64,000 bases of DNA from Flavobacterium sp. Root186. GTDB lineage: Bacteria; Bacteroidota; Bacteroidia; Flavobacteriales; Flavobacteriaceae. Below, piece after piece: positions 17,331-25,767 of this stretch. A model generated the notes under the pieces. The model did no database searches, was not told the DNA's origin, and worked only from the letters and a program-made list of their open reading frames with translations. A program made the translations under genes and the position numbers. The stretch is from the NCBI RefSeq assembly GCF_001428525.1, contig NZ_LMHW01000013.1:653132-717131 (forward strand), written 5' to 3'. Within the stretch, counting starts at the first letter, position 1, and every line of letters starts with the position of its first letter.

Positions 17331-18078
17331 GCTTCTTTTTCAATCTTTTCTTTCTTGCAAATTCTTCCTGAAAATTAGAAGTGGCCTGCCACATTTTTTC
17401 GAAAATTTCTGTTTCAGATTTAGCAGTATAGAATTTAGAATATTCATTACTCATAACAGCGATCATTTCTTTTTTAGGCGTTAAACGGCTAAAATTATTC
17501 ATGCGCTGCTCAAAACTCATATTATCATGAAAATTCATTCGGTTTAAATCGACCAAAAAGAAACTATACATATTGTTTTCGTTCTTTTTAATTAATGTAT
17601 TTCCGGGCGAATGATCTAAAAACTCTACTCCTTTTTCATGAAGATCAAAAGTAAATTTTGTAAACTGTCTTAAAATGTTATCGTTATCAGGATACTCAGG
17701 AATTTCTACCAATTCTCTATAAGTCAGTTCTGTAATTAAATGCTCGCTGGCATAATAACTGTCTTTTAAACCGACTAAATTAAAGTTTTCAAGGAATGCG
17801 ATTGGCTCTGGGGTACCAATTCCTTTTTCTAATAAAATAGTAGCATATTCAAATGAACGTCTTGCTTTTGACTTTCTAAAATATCTGTATGCTATTTTGT
17901 TAACTATGTTCGGAATTTTAAATGATTTAATATTTATTGTCTTTCCGTCTAAATCAAACAATTTAATCTTATTACGATCTCCATTTCCAAAAAGTTCACC
18001 AGACGAGCCAAACGTTTTGATTGTGTCAAGAATTGACGGAGCACTATTTTCGAAAGAAGGATTTACTTTAAAATTCAT
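17308..18078 (-). CDS. lipopolysaccharide kinase (WaaP/KdkA/InaA-like)
   Basis: This protein kinase-fold enzyme of about 256 residues probably phosphorylates a core sugar or Kdo of lipopolysaccharide on the cytoplasmic face. The catalytic loop is EFLDHSPGNTLIKK, equivalent to HRDxxxxN, followed by the metal-binding FFLVDLNRM. The ATG at 18078 is chosen because the upstream TTG at 18102 falls inside a perfect -7 element at 18100-18107. The C-terminus is Lys-rich and overlaps the convergent glycosyltransferase by 23 bp. It sits among glycosyltransferases, which supports a role in the LPS core. Confidence 0.82.
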   Translation of the reverse strand: MNFKVNPSFENSAPSILDTIKTFGSSGELFGNGDRNKIKLFDLDGKTINIKSFKIPNIVNKIAYRYFRKSKARRSFEYATILLEKGIGTPEPIAFLENFNLVGLKDSYYASEHLITELTYRELVEIPEYPDNDNILRQFTKFTFDLHEKGVEFLDHSPGNTLIKKNENNMYSFFLVDLNRMNFHDNMSFEQRMNNFSRLTPKKEMIAVMSNEYSKFYTAKSETEIFEKMWQATSNFQEEFARKKRLKKKLKFWKKS

Positions 18079-18099
18079 CAGTAGTTTTTTATAAGGGGA

Positions 18100-18107
18100 C
18101 AAAAATA
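18100..18107 (-). promoter_or_regulatory. -7 promoter element of the LPS-kinase gene
   Basis: The minus strand reads TATTTTTG, a perfect match about 21 bp before the ATG at 18078. It fixes the start of that gene. Confidence 0.55.
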
Positions 18108-18162
18108 CGGATACGATTTAAGACTTCAAATTATTATTGTACTTTCGTAAAAAAAGAAAAGA

Positions 18163-19236
18163 ATGTCCCCAAAAAGTATTTTTCTAGAGACGCATAATAT
18201 CAATAACAGAGCATCAGGTTTAGGAACTTTTAATTATGAATTAATTAAAGGCTTATCTACGTTAGATTTTAATAATTACGAATTAATACTAAACAGTGCA
18301 AAACCAGAGCTTCTAAAAGACGAATTTAAGGATAAATTTAAATACCATAAATACAGCAGTCTTTCAAGGCATCCGTTGTTTAGAATTCGAAAAAAATATG
18401 ATTTATGGCATTCTGTTAATCAAAACATTAAAGTTGAACCTTTTCACAAAATTAATTATCTGCTTACTGTTCATGATATTCATTTTGTAGAAGAAGTTTC
18501 AAACGATAAAAGCCCTAAATTAAAGAAGCTTTTTGCAGAAAAATTAGAAAGATCAACTGCCATTACCTATATCTCAGAATTTGCAAAAAAACATACGCAC
18601 GAGCATTTTGATGTACCAAATGTTCCTGAATATGTTATTTATAATGGAAACCCAATTTCGACTCTTTTAGACACTTCTGCTTTTATTTCAGATGTTCCTG
18701 TCGACAAACCTTTCTTTTATTCGATTGGAGATTTTATTGAGCGAAAAAATTACAGTTCAATCATTAACATGATGAAATTAATTAAAGATTTTAATTTAAT
18801 TATTTCCGGAAACAACAATAAAAAATACGGTGAGGAAATCAAAAAATTGATTACTGACAATGGCTTAAGCAATCAGGTTTTTTTAACCGGAAAAGTGTCT
18901 GATGAAGGAAAACAGTTTTATATGAAAAACTGTACGGCATTTCTTTTTCCGTCAATTCGCGAAGGTTTCGGACTTCCGCCAATTGAAGCGATGAGTTTTG
19001 GTAAACCGGTATTTTTATCTGATAAAACTTCACTGCCTGAAATTGGAGGCGATGTCTCCAACTATTGGAATAATTTTGATGCTGAATATATGAAAGATAT
19101 TCTTTTTAACGGATTAACCCATTTTGACAATAATAAAACCGAAATTGAAAGTCTCCTAAAAAAAAGAGCTGCAAGTTTCGATTGGAAAATTGCAGCTGCT
19201 GAATATTTTAATGTGTATAAAGAGATCTTAAAATAA
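18163..19236 (+). CDS. glycosyltransferase family 1 (GT4-type, mannosyltransferase-like)
   Basis: This 357-residue GT-B retaining enzyme has the family signature IREGFGLPPIEAMSFGKPV near residues 265-285, with the two Glu residues that bind the nucleotide sugar, and SLPEIGGD after it. The N-terminal half holds the acceptor domain (LETHNINNRASGLGTFNYEL). It is probably part of lipopolysaccharide or exopolysaccharide assembly. It diverges from the LPS kinase and converges with the next glycosyltransferase with only 4 bp between stops. The sugar is unknown. Confidence 0.87.
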   Translation: MSPKSIFLETHNINNRASGLGTFNYELIKGLSTLDFNNYELILNSAKPELLKDEFKDKFKYHKYSSLSRHPLFRIRKKYDLWHSVNQNIKVEPFHKINYLLTVHDIHFVEEVSNDKSPKLKKLFAEKLERSTAITYISEFAKKHTHEHFDVPNVPEYVIYNGNPISTLLDTSAFISDVPVDKPFFYSIGDFIERKNYSSIINMMKLIKDFNLIISGNNNKKYGEEIKKLITDNGLSNQVFLTGKVSDEGKQFYMKNCTAFLFPSIREGFGLPPIEAMSFGKPVFLSDKTSLPEIGGDVSNYWNNFDAEYMKDILFNGLTHFDNNKTEIESLLKKRAASFDWKIAAAEYFNVYKEILK

Positions 19237-19240
19237 ATCC

Positions 19241-20104
19241 TTATTTATTTAAATGTTTAAACCACTGCCCGACATTTTTTTTCCAAATGAAAAAATCTGA
19301 GGGCAGGACTTTAAAAAAGTCAAGGTTGTTTTTGATTTCATTAAAAGTTGAACCTTTTACAAACGCTAGTTTTTTCCATTTTTCCGGTTCCATATAAAAG
19401 AAGTTTCGCATACTTTTATAGTTGCACTCATTTACTGTTTCCCATTTGTTTAGAAACTCTTCTTTATTGATATCGGTATCATGTCCCCAATTGTTAAACT
19501 TCATTTCCAGTTCTTCTTTTGTTCTGGATATGCATTCATGTAAAATTGGACCTTTAAAATAAATGATTCTCTTGCGTGTCTGTCTTCCAATTTTATAACT
19601 AGGAAAGTTTGTAGCAACCATAATTTTGGTTGGTTTTTTAACATACAACACTCCCTTATCTAATCTTTTATAGAGATTTATAAGACATGGAGAAATCTGA
19701 ACCTGATTTTTTTCTGGATTGTCCAGAAAGTGATTTTTAGATTTTAAGAATTTTACAAATCCTTTAAAATCCAAAAAATATTCATCTGCATCTAATTGAA
19801 TGAGCCAGTTTCCGATGCCCATTTTTTCGGCAAGAATTTTTCGCTCCAAAACCTCACACTGCATGCTGGTTAGTTCCGGATGATAAAAATTATCTTCTAA
19901 TATTTCTATTTTAGAATCGACATCAATCGACCTTAACCATTGAAAAAAATCGTCTTCTATAACAAAAGATTCTCCTTTCCAGGTCTTTCTTTCCTTATCA
20001 ATTGCTAAAAAAATTGAGTCAGATTCTTTATATACTTGTGGAATAGCAATTTTAAGCAATTCATAATCATACGACACTAAAAATCCGACCTGAATTTTTT
20101 TCAT
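19241..20104 (-). CDS. putative glycosyltransferase (GT-A fold, family 2-like)
   Basis: This 287-residue protein lacks the common GT2 opening but has a metal-binding motif QLDADEYFLDF near residues 103-113 and a GT-A-like strand VGFLVSYDYELL at the N-terminus. The block MQCEVLERKILAEKMGIGNW before the DxD resembles other short bacterial glycosyltransferases in polysaccharide loci. Acceptor and donor are unknown. It is flanked by glycosyltransferases on the opposite strand and seems to be transcribed alone. Confidence 0.7.
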   Translation of the reverse strand: MKKIQVGFLVSYDYELLKIAIPQVYKESDSIFLAIDKERKTWKGESFVIEDDFFQWLRSIDVDSKIEILEDNFYHPELTSMQCEVLERKILAEKMGIGNWLIQLDADEYFLDFKGFVKFLKSKNHFLDNPEKNQVQISPCLINLYKRLDKGVLYVKKPTKIMVATNFPSYKIGRQTRKRIIYFKGPILHECISRTKEELEMKFNNWGHDTDINKEEFLNKWETVNECNYKSMRNFFYMEPEKWKKLAFVKGSTFNEIKNNLDFFKVLPSDFFIWKKNVGQWFKHLNK

Positions 20105-20197
20105 TTATTTATATTTGTTAGGGGCAAAGATAAAAACATTCCGAAATTATCTATGAAATTTGCTTTCGAATTTTTAAGATAATTTTAACTTAAACCT

Positions 20198-20205
20198 TAT
20201 CTTTG
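20198..20205 (+). promoter_or_regulatory. -7 promoter element of the glycosyltransferase at 20224
   Basis: TATCTTTG is a perfect match ending 18 bp before the ATG at 20224. It overlaps the upstream TTG codon at 20203, which is therefore not the start. Confidence 0.55.
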
Positions 20206-20223
20206 CCTTTTAAAACAAAAACC

Positions 20224-21243
20224 ATGCAAATTCTTCAATTTCCTGAAATTTCTGTGATAATTCCAGTGTTTAATGCTGCTTCATTTTTGCAAGAAAGCAT
20301 TGAAAGTATCTTAAATCAAACATTCTCAGACTTTGAACTCATTATATTAAACGATAAATCTACAGATGAAAGTTTAGAAATAATTAAAAAATTTCAAGCT
20401 AAAGATAATCGAATAATTATTATAGACAAAGAACAAAATATTGGACCCGCAAACCTTAGGAATGAAGGTATTAACGCAGCAAAAGGCACTTATATTGCAT
20501 TGATGGATGCTGATGATATTGCTTTACCAACCCGTTTTGAAAAACAAATTGCAGTTTTAAAAAACAATCCAGAAATTGGGGTCTGTGGTACATGGTTTAC
20601 TTTTTTTGGGTTAAAAAAAAATAAAATCATAAAACATAATACAAATTCTGACGCCATAAAAGTATCTTTTTTACACAGTTGTAACATCGGGAATCCAACT
20701 GTAATGTTTAAAAAAGAAGTATTAGGCGATTTAAAATTCGATAATGAGTATGTTCCTGTTGAGGATTATGATTTATGGAGCAGATTATTGGCTAAAACTA
20801 ACTTTTATAATATTCCTGAATCTTTATTAAATTACAGACAACACAATAACAATATCAGTAAGACAAAAATTGATAATGTAAACCGATCTGTAAAAAAAGT
20901 AAAAATAAATCAATTGTCGGCACTTGAAATAAATCCTGCAGATCGAAAAATCGATTTTTACCTGAATGCTGTTTCGTTTAAAAAAGGTCTTTTTCCAGAA
21001 GAAATTATAGAAACTATTAATGCATCTAAATTTCTGCTTTCGCAAAATGAAAAGTTAGGATACTTTAATCATGAAATTTTTCAAAAACATATCACTAAAA
21101 ATTTAATCCGCATTATCCGAAATTCGGGTTCTTATAAACTTTCATTTTATAAACATTTGAAAAATAACGAAAGTACATTATTTCAAAAAATAAACTTCAT
21201 TGATAAAATACTTCTCTATTTTAAATCGTTAACTGGTAAGTAA
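20224..21243 (+). CDS. glycosyltransferase family 2
   Basis: This GT-A enzyme of about 339 residues has the classic GT2 opening PEISVIIPVFNAASFLQESI, the nucleotide-binding LNDKSTDES, and the metal motif ALMDADDIA near residues 87-95. The acceptor-side VEDYDLWSRL motif is near 178-187. The C-terminal 100 residues are helical and variable. The ATG at 20224 is used because the promoter element overlaps the earlier in-frame TTG. It probably adds a sugar in LPS or O-antigen synthesis. It stops 3 bp before the end of the convergent next gene. Confidence 0.9.
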   Translation: MQILQFPEISVIIPVFNAASFLQESIESILNQTFSDFELIILNDKSTDESLEIIKKFQAKDNRIIIIDKEQNIGPANLRNEGINAAKGTYIALMDADDIALPTRFEKQIAVLKNNPEIGVCGTWFTFFGLKKNKIIKHNTNSDAIKVSFLHSCNIGNPTVMFKKEVLGDLKFDNEYVPVEDYDLWSRLLAKTNFYNIPESLLNYRQHNNNISKTKIDNVNRSVKKVKINQLSALEINPADRKIDFYLNAVSFKKGLFPEEIIETINASKFLLSQNEKLGYFNHEIFQKHITKNLIRIIRNSGSYKLSFYKHLKNNESTLFQKINFIDKILLYFKSLTGK

Positions 21244-21246
21244 TAA

Positions 21247-22215
21247 TTAAATGTTTGATTTAATATAACGCCACAGGTATTTCATTTTTAATGACAAGCC
21301 AGCTTTATCTAAAAATTCATTTATAGCATTTTGATGATCTCTGCTGTTTTTGAACTCTTTGTTTTTACGTAATTTCAAAGCTTCAAAAGCGGAAGCTTTT
21401 AGCAATGTTTCCAAAACTCTTTTAATGTTTTGTGTTCTGGACTGTGGAATTTTATCAAATATTTCTTTTAAATTCAGATAAGATGAATAACGCTGCAGGA
21501 AAGGCGTTTGTAAAGAATAAATCCCGCCAGAATGCCACCTGTAAACTGCGCCTTGGAAATTTAAAAATGCTCCTTTTCCATTGCAAAGAGCTAATGCATA
21601 TAGTGTATTATCTTTACTGTATTCAAACTTTTTATAATCAAATGGATCAACTGCATCTTTTTTGAAAACACTCGTTAAGGTATATGTACAATACGGCTTA
21701 AAAAGAGTATTGAAATCAATTGTATAAACGGCTGGCAAAGTACTATTAAAATCATTTGATATTAACTCAGCATCTTTTTTAGTATAAAAATCGGTCCAGG
21801 TAATTACATACTCCGTATTGTTTTCTAAAAAATCAACTTGTTTTTGCAGTTTTAATTCGTCAATCCAATAATCATCTCCTTCGCACAATGCAATATATTT
21901 CCCTTTTGCCTTTGGAAAAGTAAAATCGCTCCATATATTAACCTCTTTTTTAGAATACTGATTTTCTTTCTGTAAAATTGGTTTAATAATTAAAGGATAT
22001 TTTGCAGCAAAATCATTAATTACAGATGCAGTATTATCTGTAGAAGCATCATCGTGCACAATTATCTCAAATGGAAATGTAGTTTTTTGAATTAAAAAAC
22101 CATTTAAAGTTTCACTTATAAAATTTTCATGATTAAATGTGGTACAAATAATACTTACTAAAGGCTGTGTATCATCAATTTTCCAACTTGAAATGATGTC
22201 GTTTTGATCTCTCAT
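21247..22215 (-). CDS. glycosyltransferase family 2
   Basis: This 322-residue GT-A enzyme has the opening PLVSIICTTFNHENFISETL, the donor motif VHDDASTDNT and the metal-binding ALCEGDDYWID near residues 90-100. Residues 200-322 are helical and basic. The type is common in capsule and O-antigen loci. It follows the acyltransferase gene at 22303 on the same strand after an 87 bp gap, so it could be the last gene of the acyl-chain operon, or have its own promoter. Confidence 0.88.
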   Translation of the reverse strand: MRDQNDIISSWKIDDTQPLVSIICTTFNHENFISETLNGFLIQKTTFPFEIIVHDDASTDNTASVINDFAAKYPLIIKPILQKENQYSKKEVNIWSDFTFPKAKGKYIALCEGDDYWIDELKLQKQVDFLENNTEYVITWTDFYTKKDAELISNDFNSTLPAVYTIDFNTLFKPYCTYTLTSVFKKDAVDPFDYKKFEYSKDNTLYALALCNGKGAFLNFQGAVYRWHSGGIYSLQTPFLQRYSSYLNLKEIFDKIPQSRTQNIKRVLETLLKASAFEALKLRKNKEFKNSRDHQNAINEFLDKAGLSLKMKYLWRYIKSNI

Positions 22216-22302
22216 ATTTGAATTTATTCACTAAACAAAAGCTAGTATTATTGTCATCATTATTTTATGATTTACAAAAATCTAAATCTTTAGTAAGGAT
22301 TT

Positions 22303-22938
22303 TTAAAAGTCCATTTTTTTTGCAGGAACTCCAAAAACAGTAGTATTTTCTTTTACGTTTTTAATAACAAGGCTGGCAGCACCAACTGTTGCACCTTTTC
22401 TAACGATAATATTAGGTAAAACTGTAGATCGTGTATTTAAGCATACTTCTTCTTCCAAAATGGCATAGCCTCCGGTAAAACTATATGCGTTTATATGACA
22501 CCATTTCCCAATTTTAGAATCATGGCCGATTGCTACAAATCCCTGGATTGTTACAAAATCATCAAGTATACAGTCGTTACTAATATTAGAATACATGAAT
22601 ACAATTATACCGTTACCCAATTTTACGTTTGATGTAAAAACTACTGTTGGGTGAATTAAATTAATAAATTGACCTCCTTTTGATAGAATTATTTGGACAT
22701 AATGTTTTTTCCATTGCACACTTCCAAGTGCACAAACAAAGACATCGTTATCCTGAATTTCATAATTCTCTACCGATGAAATGATAGAAGGATAATTTTC
22801 AAAACCATCTAAAGCATCTAATTTATCATCTAAGAAACCTTTTATAGCATATTCAGTATTATAACCAGAACATTGTCTTGCAAGCCCACATACCTCACGG
22901 CCATATCCTCTTGCTCCTATTATGATTAAATTTTTCAT
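22303..22938 (-). CDS. PglD/NeuD-family sugar N- or O-acyltransferase
   Basis: This 211-residue enzyme has a Rossmann-like N-terminal domain (LIIIGARGYGREVCGLA) and a left-handed beta-helix C-terminal half of hexapeptide repeats. The likely catalytic base is the His in VAIGHDSKIG near residue 140, as in PglD. Family members transfer an acetyl group from acetyl-CoA to the 4-amino group of a UDP-4-amino sugar, or O-acetylate sialic acid. Here it starts 2 bp from a ketosynthase operon with a dedicated acyl carrier protein, so it may instead transfer the product of that pathway to an amino sugar. That is inference. Confidence 0.82.
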   Translation of the reverse strand: MKNLIIIGARGYGREVCGLARQCSGYNTEYAIKGFLDDKLDALDGFENYPSIISSVENYEIQDNDVFVCALGSVQWKKHYVQIILSKGGQFINLIHPTVVFTSNVKLGNGIIVFMYSNISNDCILDDFVTIQGFVAIGHDSKIGKWCHINAYSFTGGYAILEEEVCLNTRSTVLPNIIVRKGATVGAASLVIKNVKENTTVFGVPAKKMDF

Positions 22939-22940
22939 CT

Positions 22941-23948
22941 TTAAATTATTAAGTTACAAGCTGCCCAGGAATATCCTACGCCAAATCCTGCCAATATCAA
23001 ATTTTTGGATTCTATTAATTTTCCTTGTTTTTGAGCTTCATATAAAGCAATCGGAATTGTTGATGAAACTGTATTTCCACACTCTTCCATAGCAATAAAA
23101 AACTTTTCTTCAGGAATTTTTATTTTCTTTCTCAGGTGATTAAGCATATATTTATTTGCCTGATGAAAGATATATAAATCGATATCTTCTTTGGTTAAGT
23201 TTGATTTCTCTAAAATAGCCTCTGTAAGTTTCGGAACAAATTCTCCTGTAAAATTGAAAATTTCTGCACCGTTCATGTACAAATTTTTATCATTTCGAAC
23301 GTTTCCAAATTCATCCGAAATATCTTCATTCTCATTAGAAACCGGAAAACGCATTCCTCCTTGTTTTACAATTAAGTTTTCTGCTCCTTTTCCATCTGTT
23401 CCAAAAATGAATTTATCGAGAGAACAAAATCCTTTTTCGCTTGATATTAATGTTGCAGCGGCGGCGTCTCCAAAAATAGTCTTGTTACTTTTATCCTTAT
23501 GATGAATGAATTTAGAATAGGTTTCTGAGGTAATTAACAAAACATTTTTTGCCATTTCACCCGCTATTAAACCTTTAGCCAGACTTAAACCATAAACAAA
23601 TCCTGAGCATCCAAGGTTAAAATCTAAAGCTCCTATTGAAGTATTTAGGCCTAATTTATCCTGAATAATACAAGCAGTTGTAGGCAAAAAATAATCTGGA
23701 CTTTGGGTACAAAACAATAAGTAATCAATCGTAGATTTATCAATATTATGTTCTGCAAATAATCGCTCTGCAGCTTTTACTGCCATATCTGATGAAAATT
23801 CATCTTTTGCACTTATATGTCTTGAATTGATTCCGGTTTTAGAACTGATTTTCTCAATATCCCATTCCGGAAATTCTTTATTTATTAAATCATTTGACAG
23901 AACTTCCTCTGGAAGATAATAAGATATGGCTTTTATATTAGCTTTCAT
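22941..23948 (-). CDS. 3-oxoacyl-ACP synthase III-like ketosynthase (second copy)
   Basis: This 335-residue thiolase-fold ketosynthase has the full catalytic triad: Cys114 in NLGCSGFVYG, His in IFHQANKYML, and Asn in CGNTVSSTIP. KAS III enzymes condense a CoA-bound starter (or an acyl group) with malonyl-ACP. Nearby are a second KAS III, an acyl carrier protein and a ketoreductase, so it acts in a secondary acyl pathway, not in bulk fatty-acid synthesis. It overlaps the preceding Rieske gene by 11 bp and is 2 bp before the acyltransferase gene, which implies translational coupling. Confidence 0.88.
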   Translation of the reverse strand: MKANIKAISYYLPEEVLSNDLINKEFPEWDIEKISSKTGINSRHISAKDEFSSDMAVKAAERLFAEHNIDKSTIDYLLFCTQSPDYFLPTTACIIQDKLGLNTSIGALDFNLGCSGFVYGLSLAKGLIAGEMAKNVLLITSETYSKFIHHKDKSNKTIFGDAAAATLISSEKGFCSLDKFIFGTDGKGAENLIVKQGGMRFPVSNENEDISDEFGNVRNDKNLYMNGAEIFNFTGEFVPKLTEAILEKSNLTKEDIDLYIFHQANKYMLNHLRKKIKIPEEKFFIAMEECGNTVSSTIPIALYEAQKQGKLIESKNLILAGFGVGYSWAACNLII

Positions 23949-25023
23949 TTTCTAAGAATTTTAAATATTGTTTTTGAAAATGATGTACTCGCTCTTCTTC
24001 ATCAGAAAGTTTTCCTGATAAATTTGTATGTCTTACTCCTTGTTGAACAAGCTGACAAACCGTTTTATCTTCATCAAAAACTTGTCTGTTAAAACCAATT
24101 AAAGATTCTTCAAAAGCTTTAATTACAATTGGTGTGGTTTCAGAATCTATAACAGTAGTAAAAACGTAGCTTGTAAATTTTGTACTATCTGGTGTAATTG
24201 GTTCAATTAAAGAATAATTAAAAGAAATACCATGCGTACTTGATATCAACAAATTAGGAAAAATCAGTATGTGTTTATAACCTTCAATATCGTAACCTCT
24301 TGGTGAATAATACGTATTGATTTTTTTATATCCTCCTTTATCTTTTACTATATTCAAATCACTTGTCCAGCTTGAATTATTTTTATCAAAAGCAAAATCT
24401 AATCCCGAAGGTTCTAATTTAGCAAGAGTTTCAGCATGAACTAAACCTACATGATAACTTTCAAGCGTATTTTCAACAATAACTTTCCAGTTTGCATTTA
24501 TTTCCATAGAATTAACATCAATTCTATTTCCTAAGCTTAATGACATCGTCTTTAATTCATCATAAAATACGCCTATAAAATTTTCTAAAGGTTCAATGTC
24601 TTCATGTAAGGAAACGAAACATAAATCTCCACAAAATGAAATTTTAAATTCCTTTAATTTCATTTCACAAAGCTCTTCTTTAGAGAATTTTTTAAACAAA
24701 GGTTTTTTCGGGATTCCGCTTGGAATTCCGTTTTTATCATACGCCCATCCATGATAAGGACAAACCAAAGGTCTGTTTCCAGATGCTTCTTGCTGAATTA
24801 TGGAAAAACGGTGTGAACAAACATTTAAAAATGATTTAATCTCACCTCTCACATTTTGAACCACAACTGGTGTGCCTGCAATTTTTAAAGCAATGAAGTC
24901 ATTATCATTTAAAAAATCTGATCTGAATCCAACAAAATGCCAAACTTTTTTAAAAAGCATATCGTTTTCTTGCTCAAAAACAGCGTCATCATAATAATGA
25001 AAAGCAGGTATGTTTGAATTCAT
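23938..25023 (-). CDS. Rieske non-haem iron oxygenase, alpha subunit
   Basis: This 361-residue protein has a Rieske [2Fe-2S] site with Cys69-x-His71 and Cys88-x2-His91 (CSH and CPYH) and a C-terminal catalytic domain with mononuclear iron ligands His191 and His196 in ESYHVGLVHAET, plus a later Asp. Ring-hydroxylating and related oxygenases use this set to hydroxylate or otherwise oxidise substrates with O2. No reductase, ferredoxin or beta subunit gene is nearby, so electrons must come from a shared partner. In this operon the substrate could be the carrier-bound acyl chain or the acylated sugar. That is inference. Confidence 0.88.
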   Translation of the reverse strand: MNSNIPAFHYYDDAVFEQENDMLFKKVWHFVGFRSDFLNDNDFIALKIAGTPVVVQNVRGEIKSFLNVCSHRFSIIQQEASGNRPLVCPYHGWAYDKNGIPSGIPKKPLFKKFSKEELCEMKLKEFKISFCGDLCFVSLHEDIEPLENFIGVFYDELKTMSLSLGNRIDVNSMEINANWKVIVENTLESYHVGLVHAETLAKLEPSGLDFAFDKNNSSWTSDLNIVKDKGGYKKINTYYSPRGYDIEGYKHILIFPNLLISSTHGISFNYSLIEPITPDSTKFTSYVFTTVIDSETTPIVIKAFEESLIGFNRQVFDEDKTVCQLVQQGVRHTNLSGKLSDEEERVHHFQKQYLKFLENES

Positions 25024-25028
25024 AATTT

Positions 25029-25766
25029 TTATTTTAATGTGAATCCGCCATCAATAACTAAGTCAGAACCAGTCATCCATTTACTCATATCACTTAATAA
25101 ATACATAACTAGTCCGGCAACATCTGACGGTTCTCCATATCCCAGCGGATATTCTAATTCGGCTTTTTTTAATTCTTCTTCAGAAGCTGCATCACTTGCC
25201 TGTTCTGTCATTGCTGTTTTAACAATTCCGGGGCAAATACTATTTGATCTAATTCCCTGTGGAGCAAGCTCTGTAGCCAATACTTTAGAAAAAGATATTA
25301 ATGCCGCTTTTGACGCTGCGTACATAGCAGTTCCGCCTACGCCTAGTTTTGAGGAAATTGATGATATAAAAACAAGAGATGCTTTTTTATTTAGCAATTT
25401 CTTTTTGATTAGTTTTTGAGTTAAAACAACATTACTATCAAAGTTTACAGAAAAAACAGCATCTATTTTGCTTTCGTTTAAAAACTTAACCGGCAGGTAT
25501 TCTACAATACCAGCATTAAAAATAACACCATCATAAGGTAAACTTTGCGAGATTAATTCATCAATATCTGCAGCATTAGAAAGGTCAACAGCATACATTT
25601 TGTGACCGTTTCCGCTTAATAATGAAATTGTTTCCTGCAGTTTTTCTACATTTCTTCCTATTATAGTAACAACTGCTCCTAGTTTTGAAGCCGAGATTGC
25701 TATTTCTCTACCAATTCCCTGAGATGCGCCCGTAACTAATATATTTTTATCTTGTAATGTAATCAT
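25029..25766 (-). CDS. SDR-family ketoreductase (FabG-like)
   Basis: This 245-residue classical short-chain dehydrogenase has the NAD(P)-binding TGASQGIG at 12-19, NAG at about 84-86, the catalytic Ser near 136-138, and Tyr149-x3-Lys153 (YAASK). The C-terminus MTGSDLVIDGGFTLK is typical of FabG-type 3-oxoacyl-ACP reductases. In this operon it most likely reduces the 3-keto group left by the ketosynthases to a 3-hydroxyl. It lies 1 bp from the first ketosynthase gene and 5 bp from the Rieske gene. Confidence 0.88.
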   Translation of the reverse strand: MITLQDKNILVTGASQGIGREIAISASKLGAVVTIIGRNVEKLQETISLLSGNGHKMYAVDLSNAADIDELISQSLPYDGVIFNAGIVEYLPVKFLNESKIDAVFSVNFDSNVVLTQKLIKKKLLNKKASLVFISSISSKLGVGGTAMYAASKAALISFSKVLATELAPQGIRSNSICPGIVKTAMTEQASDAASEEELKKAELEYPLGYGEPSDVAGLVMYLLSDMSKWMTGSDLVIDGGFTLK

Positions 25767-25767
25767 T

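Noticed and set aside
23191..23502. Open frame of 103 codons on the plus strand
   Set aside because: It is antisense to the second ketosynthase, whose catalytic motifs lie on the other strand. It is a shadow.
25039..25419. Open frame of 126 codons on the plus strand
   Set aside because: It lies entirely opposite the ketoreductase gene, which has all SDR motifs. The antisense frame shows no domain and no promoter.
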